Shown one piece after another: positions 28,640 to 37,004 of a stretch of 64,000 bases of DNA (positions are counted from its first letter, which is position 1; each line of letters opens with the position of its first letter). The notes beneath the pieces are model-generated. The model was not told the origin of the DNA. It did no database searches and worked only from the letters and a program-made list of their open reading frames with translations. Source of the stretch: Marinobacter sp. F4218 (GTDB lineage: Bacteria; Pseudomonadota; Gammaproteobacteria; Pseudomonadales; Oleiphilaceae). The translations under genes and the position numbers were made by a program. The stretch lies in NCBI RefSeq assembly GCF_019443085.1, contig NZ_JAHZIL010000003.1, positions 1,798,001-1,862,000 on the forward strand, read 5' to 3'.

Positions 28640-29143
28640 TCAGGCGCTCTTCTTGTGCAGCTTTTCCAGCTTCTTGCGAATCCGGTTACGCTTCAGGGCG
28701 CTGAGATAATCGACAAACAGCTTGCCGTTGAGGTGATCCATCTCGTGCTGGATACACACTGCAAGCAATCCGCGGGCTTCGAGCTCGTAGGGCTGGCCGT
28801 CGCGGTCAATGGCCCGGATCATGCAGTGTTCGATGCGGCTGACGTCTTCGTAGAAGCCCGGTACCGACAGGCAGCCTTCCTGCATGTCCTCCAGCTCGCC
28901 ATCAAGCACCTCGACCTCGGGATTGATGAACACCCGCGGCTCGCTCTTGTCCTCCGACAAGTCCATCACGATGATCTGCTTGTGAACATTCACCTGAGTG
29001 GCCGCCAGACCAATGCCGGGCGCATCGTACATGGTCTCGAACATGTCGTCGATTAGCTTGCGGATATCGTCCGTAACCTCGTCCACCGGCTTGGCGATGG
29101 TGCGCAGACGGGGATCCGGGTATTCGAGAATATCTAGTATCAT
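28640..29143 (-). CDS. def: Peptide deformylase
   Basis: A 167-residue iron/zinc metalloenzyme that removes the N-formyl group from new proteins. All three motifs are present: 'GIGLAATQ', 'EGCLS' (metal-binding Cys) and 'QHEMDHLNG' (HExxH). Length matches E. coli Def (169). It is divergent from the LysM gene across an AT-rich gap, the common def / LysM-dprA arrangement. Confidence 0.97.
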   Translation of the reverse strand: MILDILEYPDPRLRTIAKPVDEVTDDIRKLIDDMFETMYDAPGIGLAATQVNVHKQIIVMDLSEDKSEPRVFINPEVEVLDGELEDMQEGCLSVPGFYEDVSRIEHCMIRAIDRDGQPYELEARGLLAVCIQHEMDHLNGKLFVDYLSALKRNRIRKKLEKLHKKSA

Positions 29144-29550
29144 GACGCTCGTTTATTGACCTGTATATCTGAGTGCAGTGTTAACGTTTGTATCCCTTGT
29201 AAATTTCTGCAAGCGAGTGAAACTGATCGCCAAAATGCGACAGCGTACTGCGCAAAAAATCACCCTTTACCTAAGATGATCGGGACGGAACCGTAGGATT
29301 CAACGGCTGCCAGCAGCGTTAACGCGATTTCTCTATTATCCAACAATTCGTCGATTGAGTACAAACTGATCAGTTAATAGTTAAAATCTCTCGCCGGAAG
29401 GATAGAATTTACTGGAAGAACAAAAGATAACATCACAAATTCCGGGACTTCTTCTATAGTATCAGGAATAACAACGTAATAAGCTGCGGATAACTGGCTG
29501 CATCCAAAAAGAATGCAAAGACTCAAGGCACGCGATCAAGGACTTACACA
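29144..29550. other. AT-rich divergent intergenic region between def and the LysM gene
   Basis: About 400 bp without a plausible gene, much richer in A and T than the surroundings. It must hold the promoters for both flanking genes. It contains a perfect 12-bp palindrome, AACTGATCAGTT (29364-29375), that could be an operator, and TATAGT at 29455-29460 as a possible -10 for the LysM gene without a good -35. Nothing here is decisive. Confidence 0.5.
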
Positions 29551-30567
29551 ATGAGGAAACTGCTGTACGCTCTGGCAGCATTTACGCTGCTGTTCACCTC
29601 CTGGGCCCAGGCTGCACCGGAGCTGCGGTCGGATCATCCCGAGCGTTACACTGTCGTAAAGGGTGACACCCTCTGGGATATATCGGGGCGTTTTCTGAAT
29701 AACCCGTGGTACTGGCCTGAAATCTGGCACGTGAACCCTCAGGTTGCGAATCCTCATCTGATCTACCCTGGCGATCGCCTTGCTCTGGTCTACATCGACG
29801 GCCAGCCCCGCGTGACCAAGGTGGCTTCCAGCGATGTCGTCAAGCTGTCGCCAAAGGTTCGCTCCGAGCCAATTGATACGCCGATTCCTGCCATTCCGCT
29901 GGACGCCATCAGCAGCTTCCTGACCGACACACGCATCGTGACACCCGAAGAACTGAACGGTGCACCTTACGTGCTGGAAGGTGAAGACGGCCGAATCATC
30001 ACCGGCGCCGGTGATCGCATCTACGCGCGTGGCGACAAGCCCGCGGATAAAGTGGGGATCTTCCGCCGCACCAAGGAATTTATTGACCCGGAAACCGGCG
30101 AGTTTCTCGGTCTGGAGGCCCGCAGCATTGGTGCCGGCAATGTCACGGCGGAAAACGGCGATGTGCTGACTCTGCGGCTGACGAAGTCCAATCAGGAGAT
30201 CCGTATTGGTGATCGTCTGCTCACCAACGTCAATCGCCCGATTTCCACCAGTTTCGTGCCCAGTGCGCCCGACCAGCAGGTTGAAGGCGTGATGATCGCC
30301 GTCGATGGCGGTGTCAGCCAGATTGGCCAGTTTGACGTGGTGACCATCAACCGGGGCGAGCGTGATGGCCTGAAGCCGGGCAACGTCATGGCTGTGCTCA
30401 AGAGCGGCAACATGGTTCGCGATCCGATCACCGGGGAAACCATCGAATTGCCGTCTGAGCGTGCCGGCCTGATGATGGTTTTCAGGTCCTATGAAAAGAT
30501 GAGCTATGGCCTGGTCTTGCAGGCCACCCGCGCCCTGTCGGTGGGCGACCAGGTAACCAACCCCTGA
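29551..30567 (+). CDS. Secreted LysM peptidoglycan-binding protein
   Basis: A 338-residue exported protein with a signal peptide (cleavage near 'WAQA-APEL') and a LysM domain at about 31-80 ('YTVVKGDTLWDISGRFL', 'WPEIWHVNPQVANPHLIYPGD'). The remaining 250 residues are beta-rich with no catalytic motif I recognise. Homologues lie upstream of dprA in many gammaproteobacteria and are thought to bind the cell wall; their exact role is not settled. A strong intrinsic terminator follows. Confidence 0.88.
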   Translation: MRKLLYALAAFTLLFTSWAQAAPELRSDHPERYTVVKGDTLWDISGRFLNNPWYWPEIWHVNPQVANPHLIYPGDRLALVYIDGQPRVTKVASSDVVKLSPKVRSEPIDTPIPAIPLDAISSFLTDTRIVTPEELNGAPYVLEGEDGRIITGAGDRIYARGDKPADKVGIFRRTKEFIDPETGEFLGLEARSIGAGNVTAENGDVLTLRLTKSNQEIRIGDRLLTNVNRPISTSFVPSAPDQQVEGVMIAVDGGVSQIGQFDVVTINRGERDGLKPGNVMAVLKSGNMVRDPITGETIELPSERAGLMMVFRSYEKMSYGLVLQATRALSVGDQVTNP

Positions 30568-30594
30568 TGCACTAAGCGTCGGGTTCTGATGATG

Positions 30595-30621
30595 GCCGGG
30601 CCAGGAAGGTCCGGCTTTTTT
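30595..30621 (+). terminator. Intrinsic terminator after the LysM gene
   Basis: Stem GCCGGGCC / GGTCCGGC (one G-U pair) with a short loop is followed by six T, 27 bp after the stop codon. dprA starts 19 bp further on, so it needs its own promoter or read-through. Confidence 0.82.
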
Positions 30622-30640
30622 CGTTTTCAAGGATGATATT

Positions 30641-31825
30641 GTGACCGACCTACCCGTTCCCGATGCCCGGAATCCGGGCCCCGTTCCTGATGACACCGCC
30701 CGCTGGCTGGCACTGGCGAACCTGCCCGGCCTGGGGCTGCGACGCCGGCGCAAGCTGGCCTCTGCCTATCCCCGGTTGACCGATCTGCTCTGGCTGAATC
30801 CGGCCACGCTCAGGGCCTGCGGCCTCCCGGCCGAGACCCGGGAAGCTATCCGCGCCTGGCAACAGGGTGATTCCGATCATCCGGTGGTGGCGGGCGTCCG
30901 GCAGATTCAGCGGGACTGCGAGCGCCTGGCGATCACGATCATCACCTGCGAGAACCCCGGCTTTCCCGAGGCCCTGCGCCACATTCACGATGCGCCGCTG
31001 GTCCTCTATGCCCGGGGCGACACCACCCTGCTGGACCGGGACCAGATCGGTATCATCGGCAGTCGACACGCCAGTCGCGCGGGCCTGGATCATGCCCGCA
31101 AGTTCGCCGCGGAACTCAGTGCCCGACACCTGCTGGTGACCAGTGGCCTGGCCCTCGGCGTTGACGGCGCCGCTCACGCCGGCGCCCTGGACAGCGACTT
31201 TCCGACTCTGGCTGTCATTGGCAGTGGACTCGACCGGATCTATCCGAGCCAGCATCGACGGCTCGGGCAACGGGTCATCGAGCGGGGCCTGATGGTGTCG
31301 GAGTATCCGCCGGGAACGCCGGCCAGGGCCGCCCACTTCCCCCAGCGCAACCGCATCATCAGTGGCCTCAGCCGGGGTGTTCTGGTGGTGGAAGCCGGGC
31401 TGAAAAGCGGTTCGCTGATCACCGCCCGGCTGGCGCTGGAACAGGGCCGGGAGGTTTTTGCCATTCCGGGCTCGGTGCACAGCCCGGTCTCCCGTGGCTG
31501 TCATCACCTGATCAAGCAGGGTGCGCGCCTGGTGGAGACGGTGGACGACGTTCTTGAGGAACTCGGCACCTGGTGGTCCTTCTCGGAGCCTGTCTGTCCA
31601 GGTGCATCGTCAGGTTCAGAGCCGGACGTCCGGCGCCCGGAACTCGCTGGTCTGGAGCATCGGGAAATCGCGGTATACGAGGCTTTAGGGTATGATCCGC
31701 AGTCAACAGATGCACTGAGTTCAGTGACCGGCCTGCCCGCGGACCAGCTCATGCAGGCCCTGCTGCTTCTGGAGCTGCAGGGCCTGGCGGGTTCGGCCCC
31801 GGGGGGCTTCCAGCGACTCGCCTGA
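30641..31825 (+). CDS. dprA: DNA-processing protein DprA
   Basis: A 394-residue protein that binds incoming single-stranded DNA and loads RecA during natural transformation. It has an N-terminal helix-hairpin-helix/SAM-like region ('LANLPGLGLRRRRKLA'), the Rossmann-like core ('IGIIGSRHASRAGLDHA', 'SGLALGVDGAAHAGAL', 'FPQRNRIISGLSRGVLVVEA') and a C-terminal winged-helix DML1-like part. The start is GTG with AAGGA before it. tsaC follows after a gap of about 40 bp. Confidence 0.95.
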   Translation: MTDLPVPDARNPGPVPDDTARWLALANLPGLGLRRRRKLASAYPRLTDLLWLNPATLRACGLPAETREAIRAWQQGDSDHPVVAGVRQIQRDCERLAITIITCENPGFPEALRHIHDAPLVLYARGDTTLLDRDQIGIIGSRHASRAGLDHARKFAAELSARHLLVTSGLALGVDGAAHAGALDSDFPTLAVIGSGLDRIYPSQHRRLGQRVIERGLMVSEYPPGTPARAAHFPQRNRIISGLSRGVLVVEAGLKSGSLITARLALEQGREVFAIPGSVHSPVSRGCHHLIKQGARLVETVDDVLEELGTWWSFSEPVCPGASSGSEPDVRRPELAGLEHREIAVYEALGYDPQSTDALSSVTGLPADQLMQALLLLELQGLAGSAPGGFQRLA

Positions 31826-31868
31826 ACCCGGTGTGAGAGTCCACCCGACAGTAGCCCAAGACACCAAC

Positions 31869-32441
31869 ATGACAGCTCCCTCCCCCCTCAGCGACTGGCA
31901 GCTTCACTGCGCCCGCAGAACCCTTCTCGGCGGCGGCGTCATCGCCTACCCAACGGAAGCGGTCTGGGGCCTGGGCTGCGACCCCTGGGACATCCAGGCG
32001 GTTGAGCGTATTCTTGAGCTGAAGAACCGGCCCATGGAGAAGGGTATGATCCTCGTGGCCAGCTCCCTGGACCAGATCCGTTTCCTGCTCGACCCCCTGC
32101 CCATCGGCTTGCAACGCGAGGCCGAGCGGCATTGGCCGGGGCCTGTGACCTGCCTGTTGCCCGACGTGGAACAGCAGATTCCGGAGTGGGTGCGGGGACG
32201 TCACAGTGCCATCGCAGTCCGGGTCAGCAGCCATCCGGTGGTTCGTGCCCTGTGCGACGCTGCCGGTATGCCCCTGGTTTCGACATCGTGCAACCCGGCA
32301 GGGCGTCAACCAGCGCGTTATTCCTGGCAGGTGCGCCGGTACTTCGGCCAGCAGCTCGACTGGCTTGTGCCGGGGGCGTTGGGCGGGCGTCGCAACCCGA
32401 GCCGCATTATTGATATTGTCAGTGGTCAGCAGCTTCGTTAG
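31869..32441 (+). CDS. tsaC: Threonylcarbamoyl-AMP synthase (YrdC/TsaC)
   Basis: A 190-residue YrdC-domain protein that makes threonylcarbamoyl-AMP for the t6A37 tRNA modification. Motifs '[15 protein letters not shown]', '[15 protein letters not shown]' and '[17 protein letters not shown]' are typical and the length matches E. coli TsaC (190). I use ATG 31869, giving the family's N-terminus; an in-frame GTG at 31833 would add 12 unrelated residues. Ribosome site is weak. It lies between dprA and hemF, as in many Pseudomonas and Marinobacter. Confidence 0.93.
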   Translation: MTAPSPLSDWQLHCARRTLLGGGVIAYPTEAVWGLGCDPWDIQAVERILELKNRPMEKGMILVASSLDQIRFLLDPLPIGLQREAERHWPGPVTCLLPDVEQQIPEWVRGRHSAIAVRVSSHPVVRALCDAAGMPLVSTSCNPAGRQPARYSWQVRRYFGQQLDWLVPGALGGRRNPSRIIDIVSGQQLR

Positions 32442-32449
32442 GAGAGTTC

Positions 32450-33379
32450 ATGTCTCAGCAACCCGACATCAAGGCCGTGAAAGACTACCTTCTGGGCCTT
32501 CAGGAGCGCATTTGCGCCCATCTCGAAGCCCTGGAAGATGGTGCCGTTTTCGCGCGCGACGCCTGGGACCGGCCCGAGGGCGGCGGCGGTGTCAGCCGGG
32601 TCATCGCCGATGGCGCCGTATTTGAAAAGGGCGGCGTGAATTTTTCCCACGTCATGGGCGAGACCATGCCCGCATCGGCTACCGCCCATCGGCCCCACCT
32701 GGCGGGTGCACCCTGGCAGGCTATGGGCGTGTCGTTGGTGATGCATCCCAACAATCCGTACGTGCCCACCTCCCACGCCAACGTCCGTTTCTTCATCGCC
32801 ACCCCCAAAGACGCCGAGCCGGTGTACTGGTTTGGCGGAGGTTACGACCTGACCCCCTACTATGGCTTCGAGGAAGACTGTGTGCACTGGCACCGAACTG
32901 CCAAAGCCGCCTGCGATCCGTTTGGCGACGGTCTCTACGACCACTTCAAGCACTGGTGTGACGATTACTTCTATCTGAAACACCGGGACGAGCCGCGCGG
33001 CGTTGGCGGGCTGTTTTTCGATGATCACAACACCGGTGATTTCGATCAGGATTTCGGTCTGATGCAATCGGTGGGCAACAGCTATATTGATGCCTATGAG
33101 CCGATCGTCCGGCGGCGTCGGTCGCACCCCTTTGGCGACCGTGAGCGGGATTTCCAGCTTTATCGGCGCGGTCGCTATGTCGAGTTCAACCTGGTGTACG
33201 ACCGTGGCACGCTGTTCGGGCTGCAATCCGGCGGACGGACCGAGTCCATCCTGATGTCGCTGCCGCCCCTGGTGCGCTGGGATTACAGCCGCGTGCCGGA
33301 ACCTGGCACCGAGGAAGCCCGACTGACCGAGTTCTTCCTGACTGGACGAGACTGGCTGGAGACGCAGAATGCACAATGA
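32450..33379 (+). CDS. hemF: Oxygen-dependent coproporphyrinogen III oxidase
   Basis: A 309-residue enzyme that converts coproporphyrinogen III to protoporphyrinogen IX with O2 in haem synthesis. It shows the family signatures '[18 protein letters not shown]', '[14 protein letters not shown]', '[17 protein letters not shown]' and '[20 protein letters not shown]'. AGGAG precedes the ATG. Its 3' end overlaps aroE by 11 bp. Confidence 0.97.
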   Translation: MSQQPDIKAVKDYLLGLQERICAHLEALEDGAVFARDAWDRPEGGGGVSRVIADGAVFEKGGVNFSHVMGETMPASATAHRPHLAGAPWQAMGVSLVMHPNNPYVPTSHANVRFFIATPKDAEPVYWFGGGYDLTPYYGFEEDCVHWHRTAKAACDPFGDGLYDHFKHWCDDYFYLKHRDEPRGVGGLFFDDHNTGDFDQDFGLMQSVGNSYIDAYEPIVRRRRSHPFGDRERDFQLYRRGRYVEFNLVYDRGTLFGLQSGGRTESILMSLPPLVRWDYSRVPEPGTEEARLTEFFLTGRDWLETQNAQ

Positions 33380-34196
33380 CCTGTACGCCGTGGTTGGCAA
33401 CCCGATCAGTCACAGCAAATCGCCGAGAATCCACAGCCTGTTTGCCAGCCAAACCGGTGAGGCGGTGGAATACACGGCGCTCCAGGCGCCGCTGGCGGAT
33501 TTTGCCGGCTCCGTCCACGACTTCTTCGCCCGAGGGGGCAAAGGCCTGAACGTCACCATCCCGTTCAAGGAAGAGGCCTGGCGGCTGGCGGATTGCCGAA
33601 CGGAACGGGCGGAGAAGGCCGGGGCGGCCAATACCCTGTATCGGGACGAGAGAGGCAAGCTGACAGCTGACAATACCGATGGCCAGGGTCTGGTGCAGGA
33701 TTTGACCCGGAACCATGGTGTCACTCTGGCGAAGGCACGCATCCTCCTGTTGGGCGCTGGCGGTGCAGTGCGAGGTGTGATCGGCCCGCTGCTGGCCCAG
33801 CATCCGGCGTCGCTGACCATCGCCAACCGTACGGTTGCCCGTGCGGAAGGGCTGGTGCAACTGTTTACGCCAGACGCCCACGGAACCGAGTTGAGCGCCT
33901 GTGGTTTCGATCAGCCCTACGAGCCCTACGACCTCGTAATCAACGGCACCAGTGCCAGCCTGCAGGGCGATCTGCCGCCGCTTTCGGCAAATGTGATCGG
34001 CGCCGACACCGTGATCTACGACATGATGTACTCTCTGCAGACAACGACCTTCAACCAGTGGGCGCTGGACCAGGGCGCCCGCCACGTGTTCGACGGCCTG
34101 GGCATGCTTGTGGAGCAGGCAGCGGAGTCCTTCCGGGTATGGCGGGGAGTCCGTCCAGATACCGCACCGGTCATTGAAGAATTGCGTAACGACTGA
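33369..34196 (+). CDS. aroE: Shikimate dehydrogenase
   Basis: A 275-residue NADP-dependent enzyme reducing 3-dehydroshikimate to shikimate in aromatic amino acid synthesis. Substrate-binding '[19 protein letters not shown]' at the N-terminus, the catalytic lysine in '[10 protein letters not shown]', the dinucleotide motif '[12 protein letters not shown]' and 'NGTSASL' are all present. It begins inside hemF with GGAG before the ATG, so the two are coupled. Confidence 0.97.
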   Translation: MHNDLYAVVGNPISHSKSPRIHSLFASQTGEAVEYTALQAPLADFAGSVHDFFARGGKGLNVTIPFKEEAWRLADCRTERAEKAGAANTLYRDERGKLTADNTDGQGLVQDLTRNHGVTLAKARILLLGAGGAVRGVIGPLLAQHPASLTIANRTVARAEGLVQLFTPDAHGTELSACGFDQPYEPYDLVINGTSASLQGDLPPLSANVIGADTVIYDMMYSLQTTTFNQWALDQGARHVFDGLGMLVEQAAESFRVWRGVRPDTAPVIEELRND

Positions 34197-34250
34197 GCCG
34201 GTGGCCGGGGTTTGGGCTATGCTCAGGGTCAAATTTACTAAGGGTTTTCC

Positions 34251-35024
34251 ATGGATATTCTTACCCTCGTCGGGCTTGTCGCAGGTGTTCTGATTGTGGG
34301 CATGGCCATGCTGGCCAATGCCTCGCTGCTGACTTTCCTGAACCTGCCCGGCCTTGCCATCGTTCTGGGCGGCACCTTTGCCGTGACCCTGATCAAGTTC
34401 CGCATGCCCTCGGTCATGAGCGCCTTCCGGCTGGCCTTCAGCGCCGCATTCATCGATCGGGTTGACCGTCCGACGGAGTTGATCCGGGAGGTTGGCGCGC
34501 TCGCCATGGTGGTGCGTAAGGAGGGTATCCTGGGCCTGGAAAACCACGAGACCGACAACGGCTTCCTCCGCAAGGCCATCAACCTGTGTGTCGATGGCCA
34601 TCCCCCGGAACTGGTGGAAGAAGCCCTGGCCCAGGAAGCCCGGCAGTCCGTTGAGCGTTACGAAGTGGCCGAGCGGGTCTTCCGGGGTATTGGCGAATCG
34701 GCTCCGGCCATCGGCATGCTGGGCACCCTGGTGGGGCTGGTGCAGATGCTGAACACCCTGGACGACCCTTCCTCCATCGGTCCGGCCATGGCCATTGCTC
34801 TGTTGACCACTCTCTACGGCGCGTTCCTCGCCCAGTTGATCGCCCTGCCCCTGGCGGACAAGCTGCAGCTCAAGGCGGAAGATGAAAGCCGCAATCAGAT
34901 GCTGATCATCACCTCGATCAAGAACATCATGCGCGGCGAGAATCCCCGGGTCATGACCGAGTTGTTATCGTCCTTCGTCCACCCGGATCAGCGTACTGGC
35001 CTGGTGCCGGAGCGGGAGGCCTGA
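34251..35024 (+). CDS. Flagellar stator protein MotA/PomA-like (MotC type)
   Basis: A 257-residue integral membrane protein with four hydrophobic segments and the MotA/ExbB signatures 'GLAIVLGGTFAVTLIKF', 'IGMLGTLVGLVQMLNTL' and 'PAMAIALLTTLYGAFLAQLI'. It forms the ion channel of the flagellar stator with the next gene. The sequence pattern is closer to the PomA/MotC branch than to E. coli MotA, which suggests sodium drive or a secondary stator, but the coupling ion cannot be read reliably. AAGGG precedes the ATG. MotB follows by four bases. Confidence 0.9.
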   Translation: MDILTLVGLVAGVLIVGMAMLANASLLTFLNLPGLAIVLGGTFAVTLIKFRMPSVMSAFRLAFSAAFIDRVDRPTELIREVGALAMVVRKEGILGLENHETDNGFLRKAINLCVDGHPPELVEEALAQEARQSVERYEVAERVFRGIGESAPAIGMLGTLVGLVQMLNTLDDPSSIGPAMAIALLTTLYGAFLAQLIALPLADKLQLKAEDESRNQMLIITSIKNIMRGENPRVMTELLSSFVHPDQRTGLVPEREA

Positions 35025-35028
35025 GGCC

Positions 35029-35862
35029 TTGGGAGTTGTTCAGCACAAAAACCGCACCCGCCCGAAGACCTCGACGCCGGCCTGGATCGTCACCTTTGCC
35101 GATCTGGCGACGCTGCTGCTGACCTTCTTCATCCTGTTGCTGTCGTTTGCTGAAATGGACGTGGACAAGTACCGCGCCATGGCAAACTCCATGGCCGTGG
35201 CCCTGGGATCCAGCAACGTCGTGGGTCAGGATGTCGGGGGCTCTCCGATCACCCTGATCCAATCGGACACTGTGTCGCTGCCCGAACCTGCCGAGAGGCA
35301 GGCCCGGCAACCGGAGTTCATCGACGAACGCGACGACTCGGTGGAAGAGACCAGGATACCCGGTGGTGTTATCGACCTGGCCAGTCGTCTGATCCGCGAG
35401 CTGGAATCGGAGGTGGCCTCGGAAGCGTTGAGCGTGAACTACGACGACCAGCAGGTGGTTATCCGGTTTTCCGAGGAGGCGACCTTCCGTTCGGGCGAGG
35501 CCGATATCAAGCCGGAGATGATTCCGATCATCGAACGGGTGGTGAATGTGCTGGCCGAATGCACGGGCAATGTCTTTGTGTCCGGCTATACCGACGACCG
35601 GCCCATTTCCAGCAGTCGGTTCCGGTCCAATTGGGATCTGTCGGCGGCCCGGGCCGTCTCGGTGGTGCATGAGCTGGTGCTGAACCGTCAGGTGCCGGCG
35701 AAACGGGTGGTGGCAGCCGGCCGGGCCGAAACCAACGCACTGGTGCCCAACAATTCCCCGGAAAACCGGGCCCTGAACCGCAGGGTGGAGATTGCCATCC
35801 GCGACCCCGAGTGCCAGGAATCGGCAGCGACAGGCGAGCTACCGGTGGAAATTCTGCCCTAG
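35029..35862 (+). CDS. Flagellar stator protein MotB-like
   Basis: A 277-residue partner of the upstream stator protein. It has one N-terminal transmembrane helix with the ion-carrying aspartate D25 in 'TFADLATLLLTFFILLLSF', then a linker and a C-terminal OmpA-like peptidoglycan-binding domain (about 140-265; 'VSGYTDDRPISSSRFRSNWD', 'NRRVEIAI'). The start is TTG with GGAGG nine bases upstream; no better start fits. Four bases after the motA-like stop. Confidence 0.9.
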   Translation: MGVVQHKNRTRPKTSTPAWIVTFADLATLLLTFFILLLSFAEMDVDKYRAMANSMAVALGSSNVVGQDVGGSPITLIQSDTVSLPEPAERQARQPEFIDERDDSVEETRIPGGVIDLASRLIRELESEVASEALSVNYDDQQVVIRFSEEATFRSGEADIKPEMIPIIERVVNVLAECTGNVFVSGYTDDRPISSSRFRSNWDLSAARAVSVVHELVLNRQVPAKRVVAAGRAETNALVPNNSPENRALNRRVEIAIRDPECQESAATGELPVEILP

Positions 35863-35894
35863 TGATTGGCCCTAGTGATTGTGGGTGCCGGCCG

Positions 35895-37004
35895 TCACTG
35901 ATCCAGCCAGTTCTGGAACCACTGTTCACGCAGCTCGAGGGTTTTCGAATACCAGTGGTGGTCCCGGAAGATCGCATTGTCCATGTGCGCCGGGGCGGTC
36001 GGCATGTGGGGCTGCATGGACACGCCCATATCGGTGTGCAGCCCGATTCGTTTCTGGGCGGATTTCCGGGTCGGCCCATAGCTGATCAGGTTTGCCTGTG
36101 CGGCCATTCGCTCGGTTTGGGTGGCAAAGCCGATAAAAGCCCGGGCCTGCTCGGCCTGACCGGTCCCCCGGGGAATGGCCCAACTGTTGAAGCCGATCAA
36201 CTGTCCATCCCAGATCACGGAAATGGGCAGGCCCTCCATCACCCTGGCGTGGAAAAACCGGCCGTTGTAGCCCGTTGCCATGGTTGCTTGGCCACTGGCC
36301 AGCAGCTCCGCCGGCTCCTCGCCACTTCGCCACCAGAGGATGGAGTCCCGGATACTGTCCAGACGTCGGGATGCGAGTTCCAGCCCCCGGTGAGTGCTCA
36401 GCAGGTCGTAGAGTTGCTCCCGGGGCACGGACAGCGATAGCAGCGCCCACTCAAAGAGCCCCACCGGTGATCGGCGCAGGGCCCGTTTTCCCGGAAAGGC
36501 CTTCAGGTCGAAGAAGTCCTCGACGCTGTCCGGTTTTTCCCCGGGAAAGGCCCGGTCGTTGTAGGCAATGACCGTTGAAAATACGATCTGGGTGATGAAG
36601 CAGGGCTGGATCGCCCCCTCCATAAAATCCTCCTGCGGCGGCGTGCCATCGGGCGCAGGCGCTATGATTCCGGGGTCGATCGGCTCCAGCAGGCCACGGT
36701 CACAGGCCACGCTGGCGTCGGACTGGATCATGTCGATCACATCCCACTGCACGTCTCCAGCCGCCAGATGGTTTTCCAGATCCTTGACGCCGCCGTCGTA
36801 AGGCACTGTCCTGATCGCAATACCGGTCGCCGCGGTGAAGGGCTCGAAATAGGCCCGCCTCTGACTCTCCTCATAGGCCCCGCCCCAGGTCGCCACGGTG
36901 AGTACCTCGGCTTCCTGCTCCCCGGTCGGGTTGGATCCGGCAAACCCCGGACTCAGCAGCCACGCTGCCAGTACCAGATACACTCGCCCCTCAGGCCGCT
37001 TCAT
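35895..37004 (-). CDS. ABC transporter periplasmic binding protein, PotD-like
   Basis: A 369-residue secreted solute-binding protein of the polyamine/iron type 2 family: signal peptide (hydrophobic run to 'SPGFAG'), then 'LTVATWGGAYEESQRRAYFEPFTA'-like start of the mature domain, 'WDVIDMIQSD' and 'AIPRGTGQAEQARAFIGF'. The ligand is not evident; polyamines or small carboxylates are possible. No permease or ATPase gene is nearby. ATG 37004 is preceded by GGAGGAGG and lies inside the last codons of the ClC gene, so it is translationally tied to that gene. Confidence 0.85.
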   Translation of the reverse strand: MKRPEGRVYLVLAAWLLSPGFAGSNPTGEQEAEVLTVATWGGAYEESQRRAYFEPFTAATGIAIRTVPYDGGVKDLENHLAAGDVQWDVIDMIQSDASVACDRGLLEPIDPGIIAPAPDGTPPQEDFMEGAIQPCFITQIVFSTVIAYNDRAFPGEKPDSVEDFFDLKAFPGKRALRRSPVGLFEWALLSLSVPREQLYDLLSTHRGLELASRRLDSIRDSILWWRSGEEPAELLASGQATMATGYNGRFFHARVMEGLPISVIWDGQLIGFNSWAIPRGTGQAEQARAFIGFATQTERMAAQANLISYGPTRKSAQKRIGLHTDMGVSMQPHMPTAPAHMDNAIFRDHHWYSKTLELREQWFQNWLDQ

